From contig PLGF01000152.1 in NCBI GenBank assembly GCA_003138485.1, positions 30,893 to 76,907 on the forward strand: a DNA stretch of 46,015 nt, in the 5' to 3' direction. The position numbers and the translations under genes were made by a program. Under the pieces are notes generated by a model. That model saw nothing but the letters and a program-made list of their open reading frames with translations. It did no database searches and was not told where the DNA came from. Shown here one piece after another: positions 9,273 through 17,583 of the stretch (its first letter is position 1; each line of letters opens with the position of its first letter). This DNA comes from Verrucomicrobiales bacterium (GTDB lineage: Bacteria; Verrucomicrobiota; Verrucomicrobiia; Limisphaerales; Palsa-1400).

Positions 9273-9291
9273 CCTAAAAACAGCAGTTGAA
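9273..9291 (+). repeat. Left terminal inverted repeat of the IS
   Basis: The sequence cctaaaaacagcagttgaa is complementary to 10979-10997 except at one base. The preceding five bases, ttcat (9268-9272), repeat after the right end. Confidence 0.92.
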
Positions 9292-9331
9292 AAAGCTGGC
9301 CAGGGTTGCGCAGCCCTGATTTTGTTGGGGG

Positions 9332-10906
9332 ATGGCACTCCAAATCGCTCCCATCGGATCTCACCCACCGGGTGAGCCAAATTCCTCGGTTTTTTCAGGG
9401 GGCCAGACCTCGACGGCGCTGGCACCGGCGGCGGTCCCGCTGGAGGTCCACGGCAAACGTATTTACGTGGAATGGGACCCGTATGCTCCGGTCACGCCGT
9501 TGGGGCAACTGGTTTATTTCAGCCAGTTTTTGGCCAGCGCCGGACTGTTTAGAAACTGGGTCAGCGACTGTCCCCTCCAATATGAGAGTCCCAACGCCCC
9601 GAGCTTGAACGACCTGCTGGGGACGATCGCCTTGTCGATCCTGGCTGGCAACCGGCGCTATGCGCATGTCACGGCGCTGCGGGGCGACACCGTCAACCCG
9701 CAGGGTTTGGGGATGAGCCGGGTGTTGAGCGAAGATGCGGTGCGCCGGGCTTTTGCCGACGAAGAAGCCGGCCCTTTGGAGAACTGGCAGCGGGAGCATC
9801 TTTGGCGCAGCGTCGAACCAGTGCTCAAAGCGCCTTGGATTTGCGACATTGATGTGACAGTCAAAACCATTTACGGACGGCAGGAAGGAGCCGAGGTGGG
9901 TTACAATCCGCACAAGCCCGGGCGGCCCGCTCACGCTTACCACACCTTTTTCATTTCGCGGTTGCGGCTGGCTTTGGACGTGGTGGTGGCGCCGGGCAAA
10001 CAGTTTCACAGCCGGGCCGTCAGCCAAAAGTTCTGGCAATGGTGGGAGAGGTTGTCGGCCCAACACCGGCCCTATTTGCTGCGGGGAGATTGTGGTTTTG
10101 GCAATGAGAACTTCATGGTGGAATGCGAGAGACTCAACCGGCAGCAGCGCTATCTGTTTCGCTTGCGCCTGAGCAAGGGCGGCGCGCGGCTGGTCGAAAA
10201 GCTCAAGGGCCAAGGCGGCTGGAAAGACTGCGGGCAGGGTTGGCAAGGGATGGAACACCCTCTGTGCTTGCAGGGGTGGAGTTGCCCCCGGCGGGTGATC
10301 GTATTGCGGCGGCGGGTTCATCGCGCCGAAAAGGAACTGACCGAGGGCGGGGAGAGGCTGCTGTTAGAAGTGGCGGCGGCGGATCCCTATGAATATGTTT
10401 TGCTGGTGACCAATGCCGATTGGGATTTGGCGGGACTGGCCCAATTATATCGGGAGCGGGCGGACAGCGAAAACACGATTGACGAACTCAAACGGCAATG
10501 GGGCTGGGGTGGATTTGTGACGCAGGATTTGCTGCGCTGCCAGGTCGCGGCGCGCAACGTGGCGCTGATTTACAACTGGTGGAGCCTGTTTGTGCGGTGC
10601 GCCGATCCGGAGCGACCGCGGGAAGCAGTGACCAGCCGGCCCCTGCTGATGTGCGCGGTGGGGCGGGAAACCAAACACGCGGGGCGGACGACCATTGTGC
10701 TGACCAGCGTTCACGCCCAAGCCAGCCAAGCCCAACGATTGTTGACGGATCTGAGCCTGTTTCTCAGCGGGTTGAGGAATGCTGCGGAGCAGTTGAGCAG
10801 CCAGCAGTGCTGGGAGCGGATTTGGGAGCGGATATTGACGCCTTTCCGGAAGCGGGAGGCCGCTTGCCGGGTCTGGTTCGGGCAACAGGCGTGGGTGCCT
10901 GGTTAG
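9332..10906 (+). CDS. IS1380-type DDE transposase
   Basis: A 524-aa transposase. The DDE residues fit the IS1380 pattern: DIDVTVKTIYGRQEGAEVGY (first Asp), LLRGDCGFGNENF (second Asp), and YRERADSENTIDELK (Glu). GYNPHKPGRPAHAYH follows the first Asp as is usual for the family. The reading frame is uninterrupted. The start is the ATG at 9332 preceded by gggg; a longer N-terminal part of about 50 residues is weakly conserved. It sits 41 bp inside the left end and 72 bp from the right end. Confidence is high for the family and moderate for activity. Confidence 0.92.
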   Translation: MALQIAPIGSHPPGEPNSSVFSGGQTSTALAPAAVPLEVHGKRIYVEWDPYAPVTPLGQLVYFSQFLASAGLFRNWVSDCPLQYESPNAPSLNDLLGTIALSILAGNRRYAHVTALRGDTVNPQGLGMSRVLSEDAVRRAFADEEAGPLENWQREHLWRSVEPVLKAPWICDIDVTVKTIYGRQEGAEVGYNPHKPGRPAHAYHTFFISRLRLALDVVVAPGKQFHSRAVSQKFWQWWERLSAQHRPYLLRGDCGFGNENFMVECERLNRQQRYLFRLRLSKGGARLVEKLKGQGGWKDCGQGWQGMEHPLCLQGWSCPRRVIVLRRRVHRAEKELTEGGERLLLEVAAADPYEYVLLVTNADWDLAGLAQLYRERADSENTIDELKRQWGWGGFVTQDLLRCQVAARNVALIYNWWSLFVRCADPERPREAVTSRPLLMCAVGRETKHAGRTTIVLTSVHAQASQAQRLLTDLSLFLSGLRNAAEQLSSQQCWERIWERILTPFRKREAACRVWFGQQAWVPG

Positions 10907-10978
10907 CTGGGTCCCAATTGCACGAAAAAGATCGCCGCGCCCGGTTCCAAGGGATCCGGAAACCCAACAGGTTTACAC

Positions 10979-10997
10979 TTCAACTGCCGTTTTTAGG
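10979..10997 (-). repeat. Right terminal inverted repeat of the IS
   Basis: The sequence ttcaactgccgtttttagg pairs with the left end at 18 of 19 bases and is followed by the ttcat target duplication at 10998-11002. Confidence 0.92.
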
Positions 10998-11040
10998 TTC
11001 ATTCATCGAAGCCGTCCAGTCAATGTTTGGCCGGCGAGTT

Positions 11041-11856
11041 TCAGGGTTGTTGGACAACCCGGAAGAATTGTCGAGGCACAAGCCCGGCATTGGTCACGGT
11101 GACCGCCGTGCCGGACGCCACGTTCGTTTGGATCGGCGACCACGAGGAGGAGGCAAGATTGGTTGAAACTTGGACGATGTTTGTTTTGCCATCCGTCAAT
11201 CCCGTCACGTCGAACAAAAAATGGCCCGCGGCAATCCGGGGTGAGCCCAGGCTGATTGCCGCGCCTTGGGACACCGTGACCGTGATCGCGTTGGTCGCGG
11301 TAAATCCATACGAATCGGAGGCCAGCGCGATCAACGTGTAAGCACCTGACGCGAGGTTGGTTAGATCAAAGCTGTAGGGCGGCGAGGTGACGTCCGCGAT
11401 GAGGTTGGTGCCGTCGCCGTCGCCGAGAAAGAACTGAACGTCCGATACGGCATCGGGCGGGGTTTCGGATGCGCTGGCTTGAACCGTGAAAGTCGCGGGC
11501 GCCGGGAAGACAGCGCCTCCGGCCGGCGAGGTGATGGCAAGGGCGGGCGGGGTGACAACGATCACGGTGCCAATGTCTCCGTAAGCGCTGTGATAAGCGT
11601 AGGTCCCCGCGAATTGGAAGATCACTTGAGCACTGGTATAATTCGGCACGGTAAAACTGAGGCCGGCGTCGAAGTAGATTGGCACGTCCAAACCATAAAG
11701 GTCATAATCCCACCACGTCACCGTCTGGTTGGTGAGGATGTCCACCGTGGAGGGCACGAAACCGTTGTCGGAGTCCCAAGTCACGGTGGCATCACCGCGC
11801 GCTGGCGCGGACGAGAACATCAAAGCTCCGGCAATGAGTGGAATGAATAGTTTCAC
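11041..11856 (-). CDS. Exported degenerate cupredoxin/Ig-like protein
   Basis: A 271-aa secreted protein. Signal peptide about residues 1-21 (MKLFIPLIAGALMFSSAPARG). Residues about 22-100 look like a plastocyanin-type domain, but the usual Cys-x-x-His copper loop is replaced by GTYAYHSAYGDIGTVIV, so no Cys ligand is present. Residues about 105-195 form an Ig-like/Big domain (ITSPAGGAVFPAPATFTV). The C-terminal 75 residues carry a VQVSTNLASSSW...FFRVV module like that ending the giant protease in this window. The start is a GTG at 11856; the nearby upstream ATG leads to an immediate stop. It is the next minus-strand gene after the respiratory operon, 148 bp downstream, so it may be exported by or work near the same membrane system. 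Copper binding is doubtful. Confidence 0.75.
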   Translation of the reverse strand: MKLFIPLIAGALMFSSAPARGDATVTWDSDNGFVPSTVDILTNQTVTWWDYDLYGLDVPIYFDAGLSFTVPNYTSAQVIFQFAGTYAYHSAYGDIGTVIVVTPPALAITSPAGGAVFPAPATFTVQASASETPPDAVSDVQFFLGDGDGTNLIADVTSPPYSFDLTNLASGAYTLIALASDSYGFTATNAITVTVSQGAAISLGSPRIAAGHFLFDVTGLTDGKTNIVQVSTNLASSSWSPIQTNVASGTAVTVTNAGLVPRQFFRVVQQP

Positions 11857-12004
11857 GAGTGGTTCATCCTTATTCGGGATTTCCCATTGACCAAAGTGTC
11901 CTCAGTCAATCGGGCTGCCGTCGCTCTGCTGCCCGCGCTATCAATCACCAAAGTAGTCATGCCGTTTTTCTAAGAGTACCACCTGTTGCTCTGAAATCAA
12001 TCTG

Positions 12005-12613
12005 TCACTGAACCGGAATCTTTAGCAGTTCGTCGGTGGTTTCCGGGCCGGGGTGGGGTTCGGCGCGGGCGGCCTTGACCAGGGCGGCGTCGATGTCCGA
12101 GGCTTTGTTATCCCCCAATTTGGTGCGGATGTAGGTCAGAACGGCGGCGATTTGCTCGTCGCTGTAATTGTCGCGCCACGCCACCATGGTGAGGTTCCAT
12201 TCCTGTCCCTTGACGGTGATCGGCCCGGTCAAACCATTCAAGGCGATGCGCGCGATGCGGTCGCCGTGCGGCGCCAGAACCCATTCGGAGCCGACCAGCG
12301 GGGGCGCGATGCCCTCCTTGCCCAAGCCGTTGAGTTGATGACAGAGGTAGCACGTCTTCTCGAAAACCTCCCTGCCCATCGCCCGTTTGCGCGCGCCGGG
12401 GTCCTGCGGATTGGCGGCGGCGACCTCTTCCGACGACGCGTAGGGCGTGTAAACCACCGGGCTGAAACCGCCGGCGTGGGCGCTAAGATAAAGTTGACAC
12501 CAATAAACCAACGCACCGAACACCAGGACCAGCCAGATCGGAACCGGCGCGGGATTCGCGGTCGGCTCGGCGCCGTTCCCGGGCAAAGGCTGCGATGGTT
12601 CGTTGGGTGTCAT
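12005..12613 (-). CDS. Membrane-anchored monoheme cytochrome c (CcoP-like)
   Basis: A 202-aa protein with an N-terminal membrane segment (PVPIWLVLVFGALVYWCQ), then a periplasmic class I cytochrome c domain with one heme motif CYLCH (about residue 88) and a likely axial Met in TMVAW (about 145). The C-terminal tail is Pro/Glu-rich. It resembles the c-type subunits that accompany CcoN/CcoO but has one heme, not two as in CcoP. It is the last gene of the respiratory operon. Its ATG overlaps the stop of the preceding CcoO-like gene (ATGA), which implies coupled translation. It probably carries electrons from ACIII toward a terminal acceptor. Confidence 0.85.
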   Translation of the reverse strand: MTPNEPSQPLPGNGAEPTANPAPVPIWLVLVFGALVYWCQLYLSAHAGGFSPVVYTPYASSEEVAAANPQDPGARKRAMGREVFEKTCYLCHQLNGLGKEGIAPPLVGSEWVLAPHGDRIARIALNGLTGPITVKGQEWNLTMVAWRDNYSDEQIAAVLTYIRTKLGDNKASDIDAALVKAARAEPHPGPETTDELLKIPVQ

Positions 12614-13302
12614 TTGGCGGGGGAATTGGTTTTGGCCGGAGAATTGGTTTTGAAGACGAGGGCGTTGGTCAAGAGGGGCGGCGGCGGCGCTTCAAAAAGG
12701 TATCCTTCCTGGCGCAGGCTCAACACGTAAGCGGCCAGCGCCAGGGCCTCCGGGCGCGGAATAACTTCATAACCAGCCGCCGGGGCGATCTGAGATGGCA
12801 AAACCAGGGCGTCGCGGGACAAAAAGTGATCGACTTTGCGCGTTTCAAACAAGTAACGATAGGAAGGCATAAGCGAGCCTGGAGTGATCAATTGCGGAAT
12901 GTACAGGCGGAGCAGGACTCCATTGAGGTCCGAGCGCCGTCCGTAATTGGCCAGGTCCGGCCCGACGCGAACGGAGCCGAGCATGACGGGTTGGTCGAAG
13001 AGATAATCCTCGGCTAGGCTGCGGCGCGCGCCCCAACCGCGGTGGGTGTCGGAGCCGGATTGGAGCGGGCGGATCATTTGGGTGTGGCAGGCGGAGCAGC
13101 CGTTGGCGCGGTAGATTTCAGCGCCTTGACGGGCCGCGCCAGGCTGGGCCAGAGGATAGGATTGGGGCGAAGCGTCGCCCACGACGACGGTGTTGGTCTG
13201 CGCGAGGCCGCCGATTTGCAGTTGCGGCCCCAATACAAAGCCGAGCCACGAGCAGGCCATGGTGATGAACAATCCCAGGAAGAGCAGCGGGCCGCGGTTC
13301 AT
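12610..13302 (-). CDS. CcoO-like cytochrome c
   Basis: A 230-aa membrane-anchored monoheme cytochrome. It begins MNRGPLLFLGLFITMACSWL, a single anchor, then a soluble domain with heme motif GCSACHTQMIRPL, the signature of cbb3 subunit II (CcoO). Later segments VGPDLANYGRRSD and PSYRYL also match that family. The ATG at 13302 is preferred over a longer in-frame extension, because that region lies inside the CcoN-like gene and has no anchor. It overlaps both neighbours by 4 nt (ATGA), so it is the middle of a tight CcoN-CcoO-CcoP-like trio. Confidence 0.88.
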   Translation of the reverse strand: MNRGPLLFLGLFITMACSWLGFVLGPQLQIGGLAQTNTVVVGDASPQSYPLAQPGAARQGAEIYRANGCSACHTQMIRPLQSGSDTHRGWGARRSLAEDYLFDQPVMLGSVRVGPDLANYGRRSDLNGVLLRLYIPQLITPGSLMPSYRYLFETRKVDHFLSRDALVLPSQIAPAAGYEVIPRPEALALAAYVLSLRQEGYLFEAPPPPLLTNALVFKTNSPAKTNSPAK

Positions 13303-14753
13303 GCGCCCTCCCTTGGTTTGGACGCCGCGCAGGCCGCGCCGCAGCAGCACCGGCAGGGGCGGGTCAGGATGCGGGCGAAGTTGAGGAGGAAGGCAATGGT
13401 TCCAAAAGCCACGAAGAAGTCTCCCATCGTGCTCACACGCAGGGGGAGCATGGAGCTTTTCATCACCTCCGGGAAGGTGTGCCGCGGGTCCGCCAGCAGG
13501 ACGCCCTGGCCGATGCCGCAGACCAGCAGGCAGAGATAGGAAATGAGGATGCCGAGGAACGTCAAATAGAAATGCGCCTTGAGCAGACGCGGGCACCAGG
13601 CGCTTTCCTCCAAGTCCAGAAGGCGCGGAACGATGTGGTAAAGGGCGCCAAAAACCGCCAGGGCGAAAAAGCCCCAGCGGAACAATTCCTGTTGGGCGAC
13701 GCCGAACCAGGTAAGACCGGTGATGGCGCTGACGCCGGGCAGCACGCCGACGATCTGCTGCGCGCCGGCGATGATCCAGAAGACCAGCGCGACGTAGGTG
13801 AAGCGCAAAGTGGGGTTGGCATCGAGTTTGTGGAGGTCGTGGCGGACGGTTTGAAAAAGATTGGCGGCGACGGCCAGGAGCGGGACAGCGGTCACCACGG
13901 TTCCGACCACGCCCAGACTGGTCATCCAGGAGGGCAGGGGAGCGCCGCCGGGAATACCGCCCCAACTGCCGAAGAGCGCCAGTGTCCAAAACGCCAGCGC
14001 GGCGAGGTAATAGCTATGCAGCGGCCGGCCGACGAGTTTGGGAATGAAATAGAACACCGGCGCGAGCCCGGCAAAGCCGAGGAAGACCGTGCTGAGATTG
14101 TGGGCATACCACCAGGCCGTCAGCGCCTGGAGGACGCCGCGTTCGGGCGTAACCAGCAACAGCAGCGCCGCGGTGGAAAAAATCCATGGAAACCAGAAGA
14201 TCGATCCAAGGACAAACCACTGCGACGGATAAAGGCCACCTTCCCGCCGCTGATGAAAAGTGAGAAGCCCGCAAACGCCAATCATTCCATAAGCCGCGAA
14301 AAGCATCGGCGCGCAATACGCGGGCATCTCGAAGGAATCGTAACCTGTGCTCTCGCCGCCCAAAATGGCGGCAACGCCGACGGCGGCTGCCAGGTTCCAA
14401 AGGATGCCACCCAGCAGAACGACGGACGGTCCGGCCAAACGTGCGCGGCCCAGGCGGCAGAGCAACCAAAGTCCAACCCCCAGCGCGGCGGGCACTGCGA
14501 ATCCGTAGAGGAAGGCGGCGCTTCCGGCGGCGTGAACGCGCCCGTACGTCCACCAAGGCTGGCCGGCCAGGAAAGCGGGATTGTGGAATTTGAGCGAGGC
14601 AATCAAGCCCAGCAACGCGGCGGCGAACAGCCATGCGACCGCGCCCGCGAAGAGGCAGAGGAACGGCACCGGGCATGATTTCCCGGCTTCAGCCGGCGTG
14701 GACCGTGGCGAAACGAGCGAAACAGCGGACGCTGGAGAAGGGGTCGCGCTCAT
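13299..14753 (-). CDS. CcoN-like membrane subunit lacking canonical heme/copper ligands
   Basis: A 484-aa polytopic protein, about 12 membrane helices, aligning by eye to cbb3 oxidase subunit I (CcoN). Helix II GRVHAAGSAAFLYG keeps a possible low-spin heme His and WWYAHN keeps one CuB-type His with the following Tyr. However, where CcoN has GPHHLHY before LPDW, this protein has WGGIPGGAPLPSW. Where CcoN has GHVHSGALGW, it has GVAQQELFRWG. Thus two CuB ligands, the high-spin heme ligand and one low-spin heme ligand are missing, with the surrounding sequence otherwise recognisable. It is therefore unlikely to reduce oxygen by itself and may serve as a membrane scaffold for the cytochromes encoded next to it. 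The frame is intact and it overlaps the CcoO-like gene by 4 nt. Confidence 0.8.
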   Translation of the reverse strand: MSATPSPASAVSLVSPRSTPAEAGKSCPVPFLCLFAGAVAWLFAAALLGLIASLKFHNPAFLAGQPWWTYGRVHAAGSAAFLYGFAVPAALGVGLWLLCRLGRARLAGPSVVLLGGILWNLAAAVGVAAILGGESTGYDSFEMPAYCAPMLFAAYGMIGVCGLLTFHQRREGGLYPSQWFVLGSIFWFPWIFSTAALLLLVTPERGVLQALTAWWYAHNLSTVFLGFAGLAPVFYFIPKLVGRPLHSYYLAALAFWTLALFGSWGGIPGGAPLPSWMTSLGVVGTVVTAVPLLAVAANLFQTVRHDLHKLDANPTLRFTYVALVFWIIAGAQQIVGVLPGVSAITGLTWFGVAQQELFRWGFFALAVFGALYHIVPRLLDLEESAWCPRLLKAHFYLTFLGILISYLCLLVCGIGQGVLLADPRHTFPEVMKSSMLPLRVSTMGDFFVAFGTIAFLLNFARILTRPCRCCCGAACAASKPREGA

Positions 14754-14765
14754 GGCCGGGACAGC

Positions 14766-15143
14766 CTATTCGTATTCATTCTTCTTTTCCGGCGCCTTGG
14801 GGGCTGGGGCAAATTCCCTGGCCGCGCGGGCCATGAGATTGGAGCGGCCGGCGGACGGGTCCTGCCACTCCTGCAAAATCAATTCCTTGGCCCGTTCAAT
14901 CGGGACGCGGACGAATCCCTTTGCCTGGTCCTGCCAATCATATTTCTCCAACAGCGGGGCGTTGGCCGCCTTGAACTCCGCCAGGATTTGCAGCCGTTCG
15001 GCGGCGCGGTTAGCCGTCAGGGAGGGCGCTTTGGTGTAGGATTGCATCAGCCAGACCAGCAGCGCAATGACCAGGAACGTTCCCAGGAAGGCCGCGATGG
15101 AAGCGGCGCAGGGGCCTTTTTGGCGGCAGGAATCGGAATTCAT
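14766..15143 (-). CDS. Small membrane protein of the ACIII operon
   Basis: A 125-aa protein with one membrane helix near the N-terminus (SIAAFLGTFLVIALLVWLM) and a soluble helical domain (AAERLQILAEFKAANAPLLE, then DWQDQAKGFVRVPIERAKEL). It ends in a charged Pro/Lys/Glu tail. The segment VRVPIERAKELI resembles a motif seen in small proteins that follow actF or precede oxidase genes in related operons; no function is known to me. It overlaps the actF stop by 4 nt and ends 12 nt before the CcoN-like gene, which places it as an assembly or linker subunit. Confidence 0.7.
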   Translation of the reverse strand: MNSDSCRQKGPCAASIAAFLGTFLVIALLVWLMQSYTKAPSLTANRAAERLQILAEFKAANAPLLEKYDWQDQAKGFVRVPIERAKELILQEWQDPSAGRSNLMARAAREFAPAPKAPEKKNEYE

Positions 15144-16384
15144 TTTGCGCCTTGGGGTGTGACGGAAACTTCGGCGGCCGGCGGAACATAGACATCCATT
15201 GCTTCGGCGATCCGCGGGTCCTTGAGGGGGTAAAGCGGGTGGCGATTGAGGGACCGGATGAAGACGATCATCAAGACGCCGGTGAAAAGCAGGACGCAGC
15301 CCAGATCGGAGAGGAGGCCCGGGGTCAGGATGGTGTTGGGATGGACGGCCGGCATGATTTGGAATTCAAGATCGACGAAGTGCATGGCCCAAGCCCACGC
15401 CGCCAGGGGGAGCATCGTGGCCAGTTTGAGTTTGAAGTCGATGCGCAGCAGCATGACAAATGGAATGAAGAAGTGGCCAAAGATGATGATATACTTGCCC
15501 ACGACATCCCAGGTTCCTTTTTCGCGCAGGACGTACCAGAAAGTTTCCTCCGGCATGTTGGCGTTCCAGATAATGAAGTATTGGGAGAAGTTGACGTAGG
15601 CCCAGAACACCGTGAACGCCAGGAAAAGGGAGCCGAGCATGTAGTAGGTTTTCTCCTTGACCAGATTTCCCAGCACGGTCGTGCGTTGCAGGATCAGCGT
15701 GATGACATACACAGTGGGAAGTGTTACCCAAATCGAAGCGGCAAAATAAGTGACGCCGTACATCGTGGAATACCATTCGGACATGAGGCCCTTCATCCAG
15801 AGGATGGCTGCCAGGGTGAGAGTCAGCGCGAAGAGCACCACGCCAGAGGCGGCAAAAAAGCGCATGCGCCGGGTGCAATCGGCGGAGCCGGTTTCATCCT
15901 GCCGCAAGGACCAATATCGGAGGCGGTTGGAGTAGAGCCACCAAATTCCAAACAGAATCGCCGACGCGATATAGTAGCCCGGCGTCGTGAAGAGCGGGTA
16001 CTTGGACTGCACGGCGTGGTCCGGATTCGTGAGGCGCATCCAGGGATAAATCGTTTTTGCCAGGATGGCGATGGGGAGGAACAAAATGAGCATGGTGGGC
16101 GCGAGGAGGCAGGCCAGGTGTTCGCACAGGCGGCGGGTGGGCACGGACCAACTGGCGTCGAACAAGTGATGCACAATGACGAGAAACAGGCCGCCCATGC
16201 ACAGGCTCAGGGCAAACATGAATGCCAGCAGCCACGAAAAGGCGAACTGCGTCACGCCTTTGCCGCTGGCGGCAACCCCCAGGCCCGCTCCAATCGCGCC
16301 AGCCACGATCAGAATCACCGGCAAATTCCGAAACTTTGACAATTCCAGTCCAGACCTGCCCGCGGAGTGAGGGTTTGTGCTCAT
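15140..16384 (-). CDS. actF: ACIII subunit ActF (quinol:cytochrome c oxidoreductase membrane subunit)
   Basis: A 414-aa polytopic protein of the NrfD-related ActF family, about ten membrane helices. It anchors alternative complex III beside ActC. Recognisable stretches include LVIVHHLFDASWSVPTRR, NFSQYFIIWNANMPEET, IIFGHFFIPFVMLL and HPNTILTPGLL. The gene starts 3 nt after actE and overlaps the small membrane-protein gene by 4 nt. Subunit identity is firm from sequence plus order A-B-C-D-E-F. Confidence 0.93.
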   Translation of the reverse strand: MSTNPHSAGRSGLELSKFRNLPVILIVAGAIGAGLGVAASGKGVTQFAFSWLLAFMFALSLCMGGLFLVIVHHLFDASWSVPTRRLCEHLACLLAPTMLILFLPIAILAKTIYPWMRLTNPDHAVQSKYPLFTTPGYYIASAILFGIWWLYSNRLRYWSLRQDETGSADCTRRMRFFAASGVVLFALTLTLAAILWMKGLMSEWYSTMYGVTYFAASIWVTLPTVYVITLILQRTTVLGNLVKEKTYYMLGSLFLAFTVFWAYVNFSQYFIIWNANMPEETFWYVLREKGTWDVVGKYIIIFGHFFIPFVMLLRIDFKLKLATMLPLAAWAWAMHFVDLEFQIMPAVHPNTILTPGLLSDLGCVLLFTGVLMIVFIRSLNRHPLYPLKDPRIAEAMDVYVPPAAEVSVTPQGAK

Positions 16385-16387
16385 AGG

Positions 16388-17053
16388 CTATTTCTTGAAC
16401 TGAGCGCGATAGGGGTCCGGCACGTCTTCGTCGGTGGCCAATTGGCTGCGTTCCAGCGCGCGCACATAAGCGATGATGGCCCAGCGGTCCACAACCGGGA
16501 CATTGGCCCCGTAAGCGCCCATGTTGTTTTTGCCCTGGGTAATGGTGTTGAAAACCTCGCCGTCAGCCATGTCGATGAGGCGTTTGTCATGGAAATTGGC
16601 CATGGCGACCATGCCGTATTTGCTGGTGATGCCCTTGCCGTCGCCGTCGGGGCCGTGGCAGGGGAGGCAGTTGATCTGGTAACGCTGCTGCCCGCGTTGG
16701 AGCAATTGGCGCGTGATGGTCAGCGGCGTGACCGGCGCCCAATTGGTCGTGCCGGGAATCCGCCCCGTGTTGACGGCTGAATCTTCGTAAGGAAAAACCG
16801 GTTTGCCATTGACGGAGAGGACTTCGCCGTCGAGTTGATAGGGGCCGGAGCGGGGCACGGTGTTGGCGGGGATGAGGCGCGAGGACAATTGATCGGGAAA
16901 GAAATCGCCGGGCGTTTGCGGACGCACCTTGTTTTGGCGCACCATGTCGGGGAACAGTTCAATGGGGGGCCGGCGCGAGAGGCCGCCGCGGAAGCCGCAA
17001 ATGCCAAGCAGGGCGATGCCGGAAACGGCGAAGACAAGGAGGAAATAGCGCAT
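16388..17053 (-). CDS. actE: ACIII subunit ActE, monoheme cytochrome c
   Basis: A 221-aa protein with an N-terminal signal/anchor (MRYFLLVFAVSGIALLGICG, with a Cys at about 19 that could be lipidated). The periplasmic cytochrome domain has heme motif CLPCHG (about residue 129) and a probable Met ligand in NNMGAYG. It is likely the electron exit of ACIII toward a cytochrome oxidase. It overlaps actD by one base and ends 3 nt before actF. Confidence 0.92.
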   Translation of the reverse strand: MRYFLLVFAVSGIALLGICGFRGGLSRRPPIELFPDMVRQNKVRPQTPGDFFPDQLSSRLIPANTVPRSGPYQLDGEVLSVNGKPVFPYEDSAVNTGRIPGTTNWAPVTPLTITRQLLQRGQQRYQINCLPCHGPDGDGKGITSKYGMVAMANFHDKRLIDMADGEVFNTITQGKNNMGAYGANVPVVDRWAIIAYVRALERSQLATDEDVPDPYRAQFKK

Positions 17054-17583
17054 TATTCCTCCACCATTTCGATGTGCCGGCTGCCCAGGGATTCGAGCAG
17101 TTGGCGGGTTTCGATTTCGGAGTATTGCGGGTCGCTTGTTTCAATGACCACAAAAAAACGGTCATGCGTGGCCATGGCGAAGCGGCGGTTCTTGAGCAGG
17201 GGATGATGCAGTCGGGGCAGGCGGTTGAGGAATAACATCCCCAGCAGCGCGCCGAAGGCCCCGAACAAGATGGTCAACTCATACGAGGGCGGAAAGGCGG
17301 CGAAGGGGCTGAACATCGGTTTGCCGCCGATGACAATGCGATAATCGTAAGCGTTCATGAACCAGATCATCAACATGCCCGTGGTGTAACCGGTGCATCC
17401 TCCGATGAAGGAGAACCAACCCACCTTGGAGTTCCTGATGCCCATGGCGCCGTCCATGCCGTGAACGGGGAAGGGGGTGAAAACGTCCCAATGGCGATAG
17501 CCGGCGTCGCGCACTTTCCCGGCCGCGTGCAATACGGCGGCGGGCGTTTCATACTCAGCCAGGATGGCGTAAGAAGCTGGCAT
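17053..17583 (-). CDS. actD: ACIII subunit ActD (DUF3341)
   Basis: A 176-aa membrane protein of the DUF3341/ActD family, with two membrane helices (WFSFIGGCTGYTTGMLMIWF and YELTILFGAFGALLGMLF) between cytoplasmic parts. Motifs MASYAILAEYE-like start and DVFTPFPVHGMDGAMG match the family, as does the C-terminal domain with THDRFFVVIETSDPQY. It shares single-base overlaps with actC (before) and actE (after), so stoichiometric translation is likely. Confidence 0.93.
   Translation of the reverse strand: MPASYAILAEYETPAAVLHAAGKVRDAGYRHWDVFTPFPVHGMDGAMGIRNSKVGWFSFIGGCTGYTTGMLMIWFMNAYDYRIVIGGKPMFSPFAAFPPSYELTILFGAFGALLGMLFLNRLPRLHHPLLKNRRFAMATHDRFFVVIETSDPQYSEIETRQLLESLGSRHIEMVEE

Larger units (their letters stand above)
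9273..10997 (+). mobile_element. IS1380-family insertion sequence, apparently intact
   Basis: The element is 1725 bp. The 19-bp terminal inverted repeats match at 18 of 19 positions (9273-9291 and 10979-10997, starting CCTAAAAAC). It is flanked by a 5-bp direct repeat TTCAT at 9268-9272 and 10998-11002, consistent with target-site duplication. One full-length transposase gene fills it. The near-perfect ends and intact duplication suggest a recent insertion. It landed between the GH79-like gene and the cupredoxin-like gene and breaks neither. Confidence 0.93.

Noticed and set aside
13990-14107. CcoO-like gene beginning much further upstream
   Set aside because: The in-frame extension lies inside the CcoN-like gene with no signal or family resemblance. 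The ATG at 13302 gives the normal anchor and the 4-nt overlap.
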